Shown here one piece after another: positions 52,683 through 61,694 of a stretch of 64,000 nucleotides of DNA. The translations under genes were made by a program, and so were the position numbers. The stretch is from Planctomycetota bacterium (GTDB lineage: Bacteria > Planctomycetota > B15-G4 > JADJEK01). Under the pieces are notes generated by a model. The model ran no database searches. It saw nothing but the letters and a program-made list of their open reading frames with translations, and was not told where the DNA came from. Position 1 is the first letter of the stretch, and each line of letters begins with the position of its first letter. The stretch spans positions 496,001 through 560,000 of the forward strand of contig JADJEK010000002.1 of the NCBI GenBank assembly GCA_016709145.1, given 5' to 3'.

Positions 52683-52880
52683 TCAAAGTCGAATCGAGCG
52701 GATTTGGTCGATTCTGAAGTCGACCGAAATCTCCGCATCGACGTTGATGACTTTGCCGCAGCCTTTCATCTCGTTGAAGAGGATGGCTCCCTCGATCTTC
52801 TTTCCGTCGCTAAACTCAACACTGACACGCTCTTCGCGCGTCGCCTTGCGCAACGTCTCGACCAGGGCATTCCGCGACAT
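52683..52880 (-). CDS. Small hypothetical protein, possible Sm-like or SH3-like barrel
   Basis: A 65-residue protein. An N-terminal helix (NALVETLRKATREE) is followed by strands VSVEFSDGKKIEGAILF, GKVINVDAEISV and DFRIDQIRSIRL, a pattern of one helix then four to five strands as in Sm/LSm or similar small barrels. That likeness is inferred from layout only; no Hfq signature (NG.. / Y.KH) is present. The ATG at 52880 has a perfect GAGGAGAG ribosome site, and an AT-rich promoter lies upstream, so the gene is probably well expressed. Confidence 0.75.
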   Translation of the reverse strand: MSRNALVETLRKATREERVSVEFSDGKKIEGAILFNEMKGCGKVINVDAEISVDFRIDQIRSIRL

Positions 52881-52925
52881 GGCTCTCCTCGCCAAAAGGC
52901 CCAACGGAATGTATTCGATTTCAGA

Positions 52926-52953
52926 TTACTACCAACCAGTTGTGTCGAATCAA
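52926..52953 (-). promoter_or_regulatory. Predicted promoter of the small barrel-like protein
   Basis: Minus-strand TTGATT (52948-52953), 16 bases, TAGTAA (52926-52931), in a locally AT-rich stretch, about 46 bases ahead of the start at 52880. Confidence 0.55.
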
Positions 52954-53057
52954 GGGCCTCGACACCAACGAATGCCGGACGGACGCGCCGGCGGGGGTGT
53001 CGCATCACCGCGAACCCGTCCCGCTGCCGTGGCTGAACCGGGGGATGGAACGCAACC

Positions 53058-54254
53058 GTGACGCGCACCGGCATCTGGATCGTCGGAGCCCGCGGCGGAG
53101 TCGCGACGACGACGGTCGTCGGCGCCCTCGCCATCGCCCGAGGTTTGTGTCCGCCGACGGGCTGCGTCTCGACGTTGCCGCCCTTCGCGAAGCTCCCGTT
53201 GCCCGAGTTCCCCGAACTCGTGTTCGGCGGCCACGACCTCGAAGTTCCGATGTCGTTCGCGGATGACGCGCTCGAGCTCGCGCGCGTGGGGCGCTTCCTC
53301 GATCCGGCCTTGATCGAGACCCTTCGCGGCGAACTCGACGCATTCGGCGCGCGCGTCCGACGCGGGATCGCGACCAACTGCGGTCCGGCGGTCCGTCAAG
53401 CGCAGACGAACGTGGCGGGGGACACTTCGACGCCGCTACGCGATCAACTCGCAGGTCTCGAACGCGACCTCCGCAGCTTCCGCACGCAACACGCGCTCGA
53501 CGACATCGTCGTCGTCAACCTTGCGTCGACGGAGCCTCCGCTCGCTGCGGACGCGGCACAGGCGACCTCGGCCGCATTGTTCGACGCGATCGACCGCGAT
53601 TCCGTGTCGACCGTGCGCGCCAGTTCGCTCTACGCGATCGCGGCACTGCGGACCGGCTGCGCGTTCGTGAACTTCACACCATCGAACGCGGCGATGCTTC
53701 CGGGCATCGTCGATCTCGCGCAAGCCGAGGGCTTGCCGATCGCCGGGTCCGACGGCAAGACCGGCGAGACGCTCGTCAAAGCCGCGCTCGCGCCGATGTT
53801 CGCGCATCGCAATCTGCGCGTCCTGTCGTGGCAGGGCTACAACATGCTCGGCGATCGCGATGGTGAGGTCCTGGCCGACCCCGAGCACCGACGATCGAAA
53901 GTCCACTCGAAGGATGGCGTCGTCAGTGGCATCCTCGGGTATCCGCTGCACACGCACGTCGGCATCGACTTCGTGCCGTCCTTGCACGATCACAAGACGG
54001 CATTCGACTTGGTGCATTTCGAGGGCTTCCTCGGCCATCGCATGATGCTGACGTTCACCTGGCTGGGCTGCGATTCGATCCTGGCCGCGCCACTCGTTCT
54101 CGATCTGGTGCGCTTCATGGTCGCCGCGAAGCGGCGCGGTGAACGCGGCGTCCAACGTCAGCTCGCGTGCTTCTTCAAGTCGCCCGCGGGCGTGACCGAG
54201 CACGACTTCCACAAGCAGTTCGAGTCCTTGCTGGAGTACGCCACGCGTGCGTGA
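53058..54254 (+). CDS. Inositol-3-phosphate synthase
   Basis: A 398-residue NAD-dependent enzyme that isomerises glucose 6-phosphate to inositol 3-phosphate. The NAD loop is IVGARGGVATTTVVGA, and the family core reads FVNFTPSNAAM, GSDGKTGETLVKAAL (the catalytic Lys region), LSWQGYNMLGDRDGEVL and HDHKTAFDLVHFEGFLG. Length is typical of bacterial/archaeal-type forms. It starts with GTG 53058. The product could feed phosphatidylinositol or inositol solutes. The following membrane-protein gene overlaps it by 8 bases, which suggests joint use of an inositol- or sugar-lipid. Confidence 0.92.
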   Translation: MTRTGIWIVGARGGVATTTVVGALAIARGLCPPTGCVSTLPPFAKLPLPEFPELVFGGHDLEVPMSFADDALELARVGRFLDPALIETLRGELDAFGARVRRGIATNCGPAVRQAQTNVAGDTSTPLRDQLAGLERDLRSFRTQHALDDIVVVNLASTEPPLAADAAQATSAALFDAIDRDSVSTVRASSLYAIAALRTGCAFVNFTPSNAAMLPGIVDLAQAEGLPIAGSDGKTGETLVKAALAPMFAHRNLRVLSWQGYNMLGDRDGEVLADPEHRRSKVHSKDGVVSGILGYPLHTHVGIDFVPSLHDHKTAFDLVHFEGFLGHRMMLTFTWLGCDSILAAPLVLDLVRFMVAAKRRGERGVQRQLACFFKSPAGVTEHDFHKQFESLLEYATRA

Positions 54255-56835
54255 AGACGCGAACGCCGACGGCCGACGGAACGACGCGAAGCCGGATCGA
54301 CGGCTGCCCACACCGTCGAATCCCCTCCACTCAACAGAACATGGATTATCGGACCTTTTGAAACCAGCTCGCCGCGAGCGTTTCGGACAGTCTGAAGTCG
54401 CTTTCATTGCGACGCTTGCGCTGTTCGGACTCGCGTGCTCCTGGTGGCTCGCGACGCGAACGACGATGTTCGATCCCGACCTTCCGCACGACGTCGTCGG
54501 CGTGCTTTCCGATCAACGCGTCGACAAGGGATTCGGCACGCGTCTGTTCGCGTTCGCAGCCATCGCGGTCCCCGCATTCGCACGGCTCGCGGCTCGCTCG
54601 GTACGCGCCCGCTCGGCGATTGCCACCGCGTTCGGCGCTTCGTCTTGGTGGCTGTTCGGGGCAGCAGCCACGATCGCCGTGACCGGCTCGTGGGCCGTTC
54701 GCAGCGACGTTCTTTCGAGCCTCGGATTGGCATCGATCGCCGCGGCCGCCGCAGTCGGTCCGGCCGGAGCCGCCGCCGAGGCCTGGCTCCGGCGCTCGGG
54801 CGCCCGCCGATCGACGGAATCGTCGTCGGCATCGCCTGGGCGCGGTTGGTTCCAACGACTGAATGGGCCGGGCGCCGATCTGGTGCTCGGCGCGGCGTGC
54901 GTCACGATCGCGTTCGTTGCGCTTGGTCCGCGCACGCTTCCGGACGCGCCGTTGATCGAGAGCATCACGCGCATCGGCGGCACGTTCGTCTGCGCCGGCG
55001 TCGCGCTGTTCGGGCTCTGCGCCGCGCTGGCGCCGACGCGTGGCTGGCACGCGTTCGCGCTCGCGCGTCCATTCGTGTCGTTGGCGGCCGTTCGGTTCGT
55101 CCGCGAGGACGCAGCCGCAACGGCCGGCGCGATCCTGGCCACGGCCGCGTTGGTTTGGTCGCTTGCGTGGGCATGGCGCTGGCGCGGCCGGGACGATGGG
55201 GCGCACGAGACCGCCCCGCCGGGGCCCTCGCACTTCGCCTGGAACGTCGCCGCCCCATGGCTCGTGCTCACACTGGTCTTCCATTTCGGCGCCCATGGCG
55301 GGCTCGACCTGTTCCATTCCGGCGAGTGGCTGACGATCGGCGCGATGACTCGGGACGGAATGGCGCCGTTCCGCGACATCTACTTGCAACACGGACTGGT
55401 CCAGAACGCGCTGCGCGCCGCGTGGACGATGGAATGGGTCGGCGACACGCTTTGGGCCGACCGCGTCGTCACGAATGCTCTGTACGGACTCACCCACGCC
55501 GCATTCCTGTGGATGCTGCTGCCGGTGCTGCGCTCGCCCTATCTCGCGTTGACCGTTGCGCTCGCGTTCGCGACGCGTGGCCTTTACCTGCAGCCCCGCT
55601 TCATTCCGCTGTTCGTCGCCATCGCGTGCTTGCTGCGCGCGATCGAGGCCGCCCATGACTTCGACGCTCCCGAACTCCGTCGGCGCGCGCGCCGCCTCAT
55701 CGCCTTCGCCGGCTGTGCCGCCGGTGTGGGCGTGTTCTGGTCGCTCGACATCGGCGTGTACACGAGCTTCGCCGCAGTGCTGTTCTTCGGCCTCGCTGCT
55801 TGGATCGCACGCGCGCGGACTCCCTTCGTGCGCGGGGTCGCCCATGCCGCGCTGCCGTTCGTTTTCGGTGCGAGTCTCGGCGCCGCGCCGTTCGTCGCGT
55901 ACCTTGCGGGTCAAGGCGCGCTGCGCGCATTCGTCGACAATTCGATCCTGCAAGCGACCTTGCAGCTCCCGGTCTGGGGACTGCCGTTTCCGTCGTTGCG
56001 CGCGTGGATCGCCTCGGTGGCCGACGGCGATCCCAAGCAGTTCCTCGGCAATGGAACGTTCACGGCATTCTTCGCTCCCTTGGTCTTCGTGTGCGCGTGT
56101 GCGGCGATCGGCGTCCGCTCACTGGCCGGGGCGCTCAGCGCGCGCGACCTCCAGCGGCTGCTGCTCGCCATCTTCGGTCTGGTGGTCTACCGCACCGCGC
56201 TCGGACGCTCGGACGCCGGCCATTTCGCGTACGCAGCGGCCCTATTGTGGCCGTTGCTGTTGATGTTCGCCGAGGACGCGTGGCGCGCCCGCGTCGGTCC
56301 CTTGCGTGTGGTGCCGGCCTGCTTGCTGGTCGGGTTCCTGTTCACGGCGTTCGAACCGGCCTATGCGCTCGTTCGACAGTGGACGCGCATCGCCGAAGTC
56401 CAACCCGAGCTTCCCGGCGGCGGCTTCAGCTACGCGCCGATGCGGCGCATGCGCGACGTGCTGATCCCGGATGCCCAAGCGCAGACCCTCACCGCGTTGA
56501 AGTCGTGGCTCGACGAACGCCTCCCCCCCAACGAGCCGTTCGCCGATTTCTGCAACGCCGGAGCCGCGTACTACTTCGTCGAGCGCCCCATCGCCTCGCG
56601 CTACGCGTACCCGGCGTACGCCGCGACGCCGGCCATGCAGGCGCAGTTCATCGCCGATCTCGACCGTACGCAGCCGCGATACTTGCTCGCGAGCCGAGTC
56701 CTCGGCGCGATGCACGTCGACGGAGTCGCGCTCGAGCGTCGCCTGCCGCTGCTCGCGGCCTACTTCAAACAGAACTACGAACCGTGCGCCGACGAGGTGT
56801 TCGGCACCATGCTGCGGCGCAAATCACCGCGTTGA
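54247..56835 (+). CDS. Large polytopic membrane protein, glycosyltransferase-C-like
   Basis: An 862-residue protein with about a dozen hydrophobic segments, starting from residue 50 (AFIATLALFGLACSWWL). A loop around residue 375 reads GEWLTIGAMTRDGMAPFRDIYLQHGL, similar to the PYRDxxFxHGP first-loop motif of ArnT/GT39-like lipid-linked sugar transferases and Wzy-like enzymes. A C-terminal soluble part has FADFCNAGAAYYFVERPIASRY. The donor and acceptor are unknown. It is coupled to the inositol-phosphate synthase, so transfer involving inositol or a glycolipid is an inference. The long N-terminus before the first helix makes the GTG start doubtful. Confidence 0.8.
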   Translation: MREDANADGRRNDAKPDRRLPTPSNPLHSTEHGLSDLLKPARRERFGQSEVAFIATLALFGLACSWWLATRTTMFDPDLPHDVVGVLSDQRVDKGFGTRLFAFAAIAVPAFARLAARSVRARSAIATAFGASSWWLFGAAATIAVTGSWAVRSDVLSSLGLASIAAAAAVGPAGAAAEAWLRRSGARRSTESSSASPGRGWFQRLNGPGADLVLGAACVTIAFVALGPRTLPDAPLIESITRIGGTFVCAGVALFGLCAALAPTRGWHAFALARPFVSLAAVRFVREDAAATAGAILATAALVWSLAWAWRWRGRDDGAHETAPPGPSHFAWNVAAPWLVLTLVFHFGAHGGLDLFHSGEWLTIGAMTRDGMAPFRDIYLQHGLVQNALRAAWTMEWVGDTLWADRVVTNALYGLTHAAFLWMLLPVLRSPYLALTVALAFATRGLYLQPRFIPLFVAIACLLRAIEAAHDFDAPELRRRARRLIAFAGCAAGVGVFWSLDIGVYTSFAAVLFFGLAAWIARARTPFVRGVAHAALPFVFGASLGAAPFVAYLAGQGALRAFVDNSILQATLQLPVWGLPFPSLRAWIASVADGDPKQFLGNGTFTAFFAPLVFVCACAAIGVRSLAGALSARDLQRLLLAIFGLVVYRTALGRSDAGHFAYAAALLWPLLLMFAEDAWRARVGPLRVVPACLLVGFLFTAFEPAYALVRQWTRIAEVQPELPGGGFSYAPMRRMRDVLIPDAQAQTLTALKSWLDERLPPNEPFADFCNAGAAYYFVERPIASRYAYPAYAATPAMQAQFIADLDRTQPRYLLASRVLGAMHVDGVALERRLPLLAAYFKQNYEPCADEVFGTMLRRKSPR

Positions 56836-56891
56836 ACGAACGCGAGCCCGTGGAAGAGCCGGCGGCCTCCGTCTTGCGAGGCGACGCAATC

Positions 56892-58109
56892 TCACGAGCG
56901 CAGCGGCGGAACCGGGACCCGCGCGAGTAGCGCGACGTCCGGCAACTTCCCGACCAGTGGCCTCACGTACTCGAGCCACGCGGACGTGACGTCGTTTCCG
57001 GCGGGCACGATCCATTCGGCCGGGAACGACTTCGTGTTCTTCGCGACCGACGCCAGGGGCGTCACGAACGTCTCCACCGCGTACGGCGCGTTCGACGTCC
57101 TACGCAGCGCGATCGATCCACTCGTGTGTTCGGACGACACTGCTGCCCGCACTGCGTCCACTCCGACTCGCCTGGCCTCGTTCGCGTCGACTTCGGATGC
57201 GAAGCCGGGGAACGAACGCTGCAAGTACCCGAACGTGTCGGCGCGCACGCGAGCGGACTCGCCGAGGCGCTTCTTGACGTGATCCGCCAGCAGATCCCCG
57301 AGCGCGCCCGAGCCCGACAACTGCACGTTGCCGTGCGAGTCTTTCTCGCGCCCCTCGACGATCAAGCGACCGTCCGCGTCGTGGATGCCTTCGGACACGG
57401 CGATCACGCAGCGCTTCAAGCGCGCGACCACACGCTCGACGTCACCGAGGAATCGCTCGACGTCGAACGTCGTCTCGGGCAGGTAGATCAGATGTGGACC
57501 ATCATCGGGTTCGACGCGCGCGAGCGCGGTGGCCGCGGTCAAGAAGCCCGCGTGCCGCCCCATGACCACGTTGATCTTGACGCCGGGCAAGCTGCGGTTG
57601 TCGAGGTTGTCGCCGATCGTCGCGGCGGCGACGAATCGAGCCGCGGAACCGAAGCCCGGACAGTGGTCGGTGACGAGCAGGTCGTTGTCGATCGTCTTCG
57701 GCACGTGGAACACGCGCAACTCGTGCCCAGATCCACGGCCGAGTTCGGCCAACAAGTGCGCGGTCTCGGCGCTGTCGTTCCCGCCGATGTAGAAGACGTA
57801 GCGGACTCCGCGCTCGCGCAATTGATTCGCGATGCGTTCGCATTCCTCGCGTGTCGGCTTCTTGCGTACCGATCCGAGCGCAGAGGCCGGCGTCCCCGCG
57901 ACTCGTTCCAGTGTCGCCGCAGACTCCGCACGCAGGTCGACGAGTCGATCGTCGAGCAGTCCACGCACGCCGTGCAGCGCTCCGTAGATTCCATCGATGC
58001 ACGCGTGCTTGCGTGCTTCCTCGACGATGCCGACGAGACTCTGATTGATGACGGCTGTCGGCCCACCGGATTGTCCGATGACCGCGTGGCCTTTCAGCGG
58101 ATTCGACAT
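56892..58109 (-). CDS. Phosphofructokinase, pyrophosphate-type features
   Basis: A 405-residue enzyme of the PFK family. GQSGGPTAVINQSLVG opens the first half. The phosphoryl-donor loop reads YIGGNDSAETAHL, with Asp where ATP enzymes have Gly, and the next motif is VPKTIDNDLLVTDHCPGFGSA, where Lys replaces the Gly of ATP-dependent PGTIDND. Both changes are those used to separate PPi-dependent from ATP-dependent enzymes. MGRHAGFLTA and the substrate-phosphate segments follow. It converts fructose 6-phosphate to the bisphosphate, reversibly if PPi is used. Confidence 0.9.
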   Translation of the reverse strand: MSNPLKGHAVIGQSGGPTAVINQSLVGIVEEARKHACIDGIYGALHGVRGLLDDRLVDLRAESAATLERVAGTPASALGSVRKKPTREECERIANQLRERGVRYVFYIGGNDSAETAHLLAELGRGSGHELRVFHVPKTIDNDLLVTDHCPGFGSAARFVAAATIGDNLDNRSLPGVKINVVMGRHAGFLTAATALARVEPDDGPHLIYLPETTFDVERFLGDVERVVARLKRCVIAVSEGIHDADGRLIVEGREKDSHGNVQLSGSGALGDLLADHVKKRLGESARVRADTFGYLQRSFPGFASEVDANEARRVGVDAVRAAVSSEHTSGSIALRRTSNAPYAVETFVTPLASVAKNTKSFPAEWIVPAGNDVTSAWLEYVRPLVGKLPDVALLARVPVPPLRS

Positions 58110-58166
58110 GCGGACTCCGTGCGACGCGCCACGCCGACGATGGGTCGGCCGCGCATCGTGGTCGGT

Positions 58167-59402
58167 TCAGGGGAAGTCGTTCGTGCCACCCGAGGTCTTG
58201 TTGCCGCGCCCGGCGTTGCCCGATGCGGCCGGATCCTCGTCGATGCCGTCGTTGCCCTTCGCGGTGTTGAACGTGAGGTAGTTGCGATCGCCCTCGACGC
58301 GGATGCCCTGTCCGGCGTTGTCGCGGACGCTGTTGCCCTCGAGGTTGTTCCCGTCGGACGTCGCGTCGATGAAGATGCCGTGGCCGCCGACCGCGCCGTT
58401 GCTCGTCTCGCGCACGCTGTTCTTGTAAAGCAGGTGATTGCCGCCGAGCAGTTGGATGCCGCACGACTCGTTGTTGCGGATGCCGTTCTCACGGATCTCG
58501 GCGCCGATCTGATCGTCGTCGACGAACAAGCCGACCGAACCGTTGTCACGGATCGTGTTCTTACGGACCTGCCCACCACTGAACGTCGTCGCGCCATCGA
58601 TCCCGAGCCGCATGCCGACGCGCTGGTTGTCCTCGATCGTGTTGTCGCGAACGACGCACACGCCCGAGACCACTAGGCCATCACCGTCGTTGTCGCGGAT
58701 CTTGCACTTGCGCACGAGGTTCTGGAATCCCGACACGAACACCGCGTCGGTCGTCGCGCCCGGGCCGGTTTGCTGCGCGACGCACGACTGGACTCGCGAA
58801 CGGTCGGCCTCGATCCAGATCGCGCGGAACTCGTTGCTCGAGAACGTCGAGTTCTTCACTTCGTGGTCGGTGCGACCGCGGATCCGCACGCCGTAGCCCG
58901 AATCCGCCGCGACCGATTCGTTCATCCCCGAGAAGATGCAGTTGCTGACGATGATCTCGAACGTGTCCTCGACGTCGAGACCGCCGTCGTCACCGGCGAC
59001 GCCTCGGCACGACAGCGCCGCGAACCCGACGGTGTTGTCGACGAAGATCGCCGCGTCACCGTCGCCGTGATTCGAGTCGACCGTGAAGTTGAACAACGTG
59101 ACGAGCCGGGCATCGACGACTTCGACCCCGTCCGTGATCACGTGGTTGCCGTTGCCGGTGCCCTCGAGGTTCAAGATCGTCTGATTGGTTCCGGTGAAGT
59201 CGATGACGACGTGTTCCGAGTAGGTCCCGGGAAGCACTCGGATGATGTCCGCGGGGTCGGCATTCGACAGCGCGAGGTCGACGGCGTCCTGGATCTTGGC
59301 CGGGAAGCCGGTGACGATGATCGCCCCAGAGGCCAACGGCGCTACGCCTAGGGCCATCCACATCAGCGAAAGCACGGGAAGAGCTCCCCAAGACGACTTC
59401 AT
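58167..59402 (-). CDS. Exported right-handed beta-helix protein
   Basis: A 411-residue protein with a signal peptide (LPVLSLMWMALGVAPLASGA). It starts with a fasciclin-like PAKIQDAVDLALSNADPADIIRVLPGTYSEHVVI, typical of NosD/pectate-lyase-like proteins, then repeats NxIxxN-type turns (CKIRDNDGDGLVVSGVCVVRDNTIEDN, KNTIRDNGSVGLFVDDD, NGIRNNESCGIQLLGGN, GNSVRDNAGQGIRVEGD). This is a parallel beta-helix, a fold used to bind or cut polysaccharides. No catalytic residues are recognised. The ATG at 59402 is favoured over 59414 because of the GGAG ribosome site. Confidence 0.88.
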   Translation of the reverse strand: MKSSWGALPVLSLMWMALGVAPLASGAIIVTGFPAKIQDAVDLALSNADPADIIRVLPGTYSEHVVIDFTGTNQTILNLEGTGNGNHVITDGVEVVDARLVTLFNFTVDSNHGDGDAAIFVDNTVGFAALSCRGVAGDDGGLDVEDTFEIIVSNCIFSGMNESVAADSGYGVRIRGRTDHEVKNSTFSSNEFRAIWIEADRSRVQSCVAQQTGPGATTDAVFVSGFQNLVRKCKIRDNDGDGLVVSGVCVVRDNTIEDNQRVGMRLGIDGATTFSGGQVRKNTIRDNGSVGLFVDDDQIGAEIRENGIRNNESCGIQLLGGNHLLYKNSVRETSNGAVGGHGIFIDATSDGNNLEGNSVRDNAGQGIRVEGDRNYLTFNTAKGNDGIDEDPAASGNAGRGNKTSGGTNDFP

Positions 59403-59497
59403 CGCGGACTCCATTTCACGAAGAGGGGCGTCGATCCAGGCATTCTGGCCCACGTCCACGTTCCGGGCAAACGACCGATTCCGGGGTTCGTGTCGGC

Positions 59498-59527
59498 ATG
59501 CTAGTTCGGCTCCGACATGCGCCGCAA
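59498..59527 (-). promoter_or_regulatory. Predicted promoter of the beta-helix protein
   Basis: Minus-strand TTGCGG (59522-59527), 18 bases, TAGCAT (59498-59503), about 96 bases ahead of the start at 59402. Confidence 0.4.
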
Positions 59528-59600
59528 CCCTGGTCCGTCCTGCAACTTGGACGCACCGACCCCGATTCCGGTCCGCAGCGGAATCGCACGAATCGCCGCG

Positions 59601-61694
59601 TCAGCGACGCAGCCACGCACTGACTTGGAAGCGCGGCGCGAACCGCAGATGCAAGTTTTCGAGCCGTGCGACCACGGTCGAACGTCCCAATGCCTCGATC
59701 GCTCGAGCTGCCCCTCCATGCGCCGCCGGGAACCCGGCGCCGAGGACCAATGCGGCGTCGAGATGCGCAGGCTCGTCGCAGATTCCGTCCTCGAGGGCGA
59801 ATGCCGCTTCGCCGAGCAACGCGAACCACAGCCGGTCGCGGATCTCCTCGTCGCCGGGGGGCGGAGTGCGCGCGACGCATTGCGCACGCGCCAACGCCTC
59901 GCCGAGCCACGGCGCCGTGACCGACGTCTTGCCGCGGCGCACACGGAAACCACCTGCGCTCTTGTCGCCGAGATACCCCATCGCGACGAGCTCACGACCG
60001 ATGCGCGGCTCCGCGAGTCGGCTACCGAGCGTCGGCTTCAACGAGTCCGCTACCGCCGTCGCAACGTCGAGGCCGACCGTGTCGAGCACGCGGAGCGGCC
60101 CCATCGGGAAACCGAGCCGACGCATCGCCCCATCGATCGCGTCGAGGCTCGCGCCCTCTTCGACGAGCAGCAACGCTTCGGCGAGGTAGGGCGCGAGGAC
60201 GCGGTTCACGGCGAAGCCCGGATGGTCCTTCACGCAGACCGGGTACTTGCCGAGATCACGGACCAACGCACAAGCCTCGACGACCGCAGCCTCCGACGTC
60301 GTCGGCGCCCGCACCACTTCGACCAGCGGCATGCGATCGACCGGATTGAAGAAATGCAGTCCGACCACGCGTTCGCGCGAGCCGAGTTCCGCGCCGATCT
60401 GCGCGAGTGGCAACGACGACGTGTTGCTCGCGAGCAATGCATTCGCGCCACACGCGCGCTCGAGCCTCGCGAACACGAGGCGCTTGATCTCGAGCTTCTC
60501 CGCAACTGCTTCGACGACGACTTCCGCGAACTCGAGGCCCCGCATTTCGGTGTCGGTCTCGAGTCGATCGAGAACCGCCTGCGCCTCACGCGGCGTCAGC
60601 TTGCGTCGAGCGACGTCCTTCTTGGACTGCTGACCGAGCGAACGCACGCCGCGCGCGAGCGCTTCCGCCGTGACGTCGATGAGTCGAACCCTCGCACTGC
60701 GATCGAGGAACGCCTTCGCGATGCCCGCGCCCATGACGCCGGCGCCGACCACACCGACCAGATCGCCGGCTCGCAAGCCGCGACCTTCGGCGCCGCGCCG
60801 CTTCAAGCGCTCCATCAACAAGAACAGATCGACGAGTCGATGCGCGACGTCGCCGGCGAGGAGATCGCCGACCGCGGTGGCTTCGGCGAGGAACGCCGCG
60901 TCACGATCCGCGCTGAACGCCAGATCCACCAAGGCCAAGGCGCGCAACGGTGCGGGATAGACGCCGGCGGTGCGTTCGTTCACGGCCGCCCTCGCCCGCG
61001 ACAGTATGAACCGGCGCACGAATCCGACTCGACCGAGCACGCGCATCAGCCCGCGGCGACGCTTCGCGTTGCGGCGCGGCTTGCCCTCGGCGAGTTCGAG
61101 CGCGTAGCGGCGCGCCTCCTGTTCGAGCTTGAACGGACAGACGCAGTCGTCGACGAGACCCATGCGCTCGGCCGAACGCGCCTTCACCATGCGCCCGGTC
61201 AGGATCATGTCCAGCGCGGCGGGAACGCCGACGCGATGCGGGAGCCGCTGTGTACCGCCGAATCCGGGCACGATGCCGAGTTGCGTCTCGGGCAAGCCGA
61301 GCTTCGTCTTGGGATCGTGCGAGACGATCAACCCGTGGCAGGCCAGCGCGAACTCGAGGCCGCCGCCGACGCAGGCACCATGAACGGCAGCGACCACGGG
61401 CTTGCCGAGCCGCTCGACACGCTGGAAGCACTGCTGGCCGAAGCGCGCCAAGCGCTGCCCTTCGGTCTGACTGGTGACCGACGCGATCGACTCGACGTCC
61501 GCACCGGCGCAGAAGTTCGCGGACTTCGCGCTGCGCACGACGAGCGCGCGCACACCAGGTCGATCCGATGCGGCGACGATGGTGTCGACGAGCGCGGCCA
61601 GCGTTGCCTCGGTGAAGACGTTGACCTCGCGCTGCGGCACGTCGAACGTGACGATCGCGAGCGGACCTTCGACGTCGAAGCGCGCGGCGTTCAC
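59601..61694 (-). CDS. FadJ/FadB-like enoyl-CoA hydratase / 3-hydroxyacyl-CoA dehydrogenase
   Basis: A 697-residue beta-oxidation fusion in the canonical order. The N-terminal crotonase has AVHGACVGGGLEFALACHG and PETQLGIVPGFGGTQRLP with both active-site acids. From about residue 310 the dehydrogenase follows: GVVGAGVMGAGIAKAF, VAEKLEIKRLVFARLE, ASNTSSLPLAQIG, HFFNPVDRMPLVEVV and KDHPGFAVNRVLAPYL, then a second dehydrogenase C-terminal repeat. It is coupled by a GTGA overlap to a thiolase, so it forms a complete FadJ/FadI-type fatty acid oxidation set. A GGAGGGAAC ribosome site precedes the GTG. Confidence 0.95.
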   Translation of the reverse strand: MNAARFDVEGPLAIVTFDVPQREVNVFTEATLAALVDTIVAASDRPGVRALVVRSAKSANFCAGADVESIASVTSQTEGQRLARFGQQCFQRVERLGKPVVAAVHGACVGGGLEFALACHGLIVSHDPKTKLGLPETQLGIVPGFGGTQRLPHRVGVPAALDMILTGRMVKARSAERMGLVDDCVCPFKLEQEARRYALELAEGKPRRNAKRRRGLMRVLGRVGFVRRFILSRARAAVNERTAGVYPAPLRALALVDLAFSADRDAAFLAEATAVGDLLAGDVAHRLVDLFLLMERLKRRGAEGRGLRAGDLVGVVGAGVMGAGIAKAFLDRSARVRLIDVTAEALARGVRSLGQQSKKDVARRKLTPREAQAVLDRLETDTEMRGLEFAEVVVEAVAEKLEIKRLVFARLERACGANALLASNTSSLPLAQIGAELGSRERVVGLHFFNPVDRMPLVEVVRAPTTSEAAVVEACALVRDLGKYPVCVKDHPGFAVNRVLAPYLAEALLLVEEGASLDAIDGAMRRLGFPMGPLRVLDTVGLDVATAVADSLKPTLGSRLAEPRIGRELVAMGYLGDKSAGGFRVRRGKTSVTAPWLGEALARAQCVARTPPPGDEEIRDRLWFALLGEAAFALEDGICDEPAHLDAALVLGAGFPAAHGGAARAIEALGRSTVVARLENLHLRFAPRFQVSAWLRR

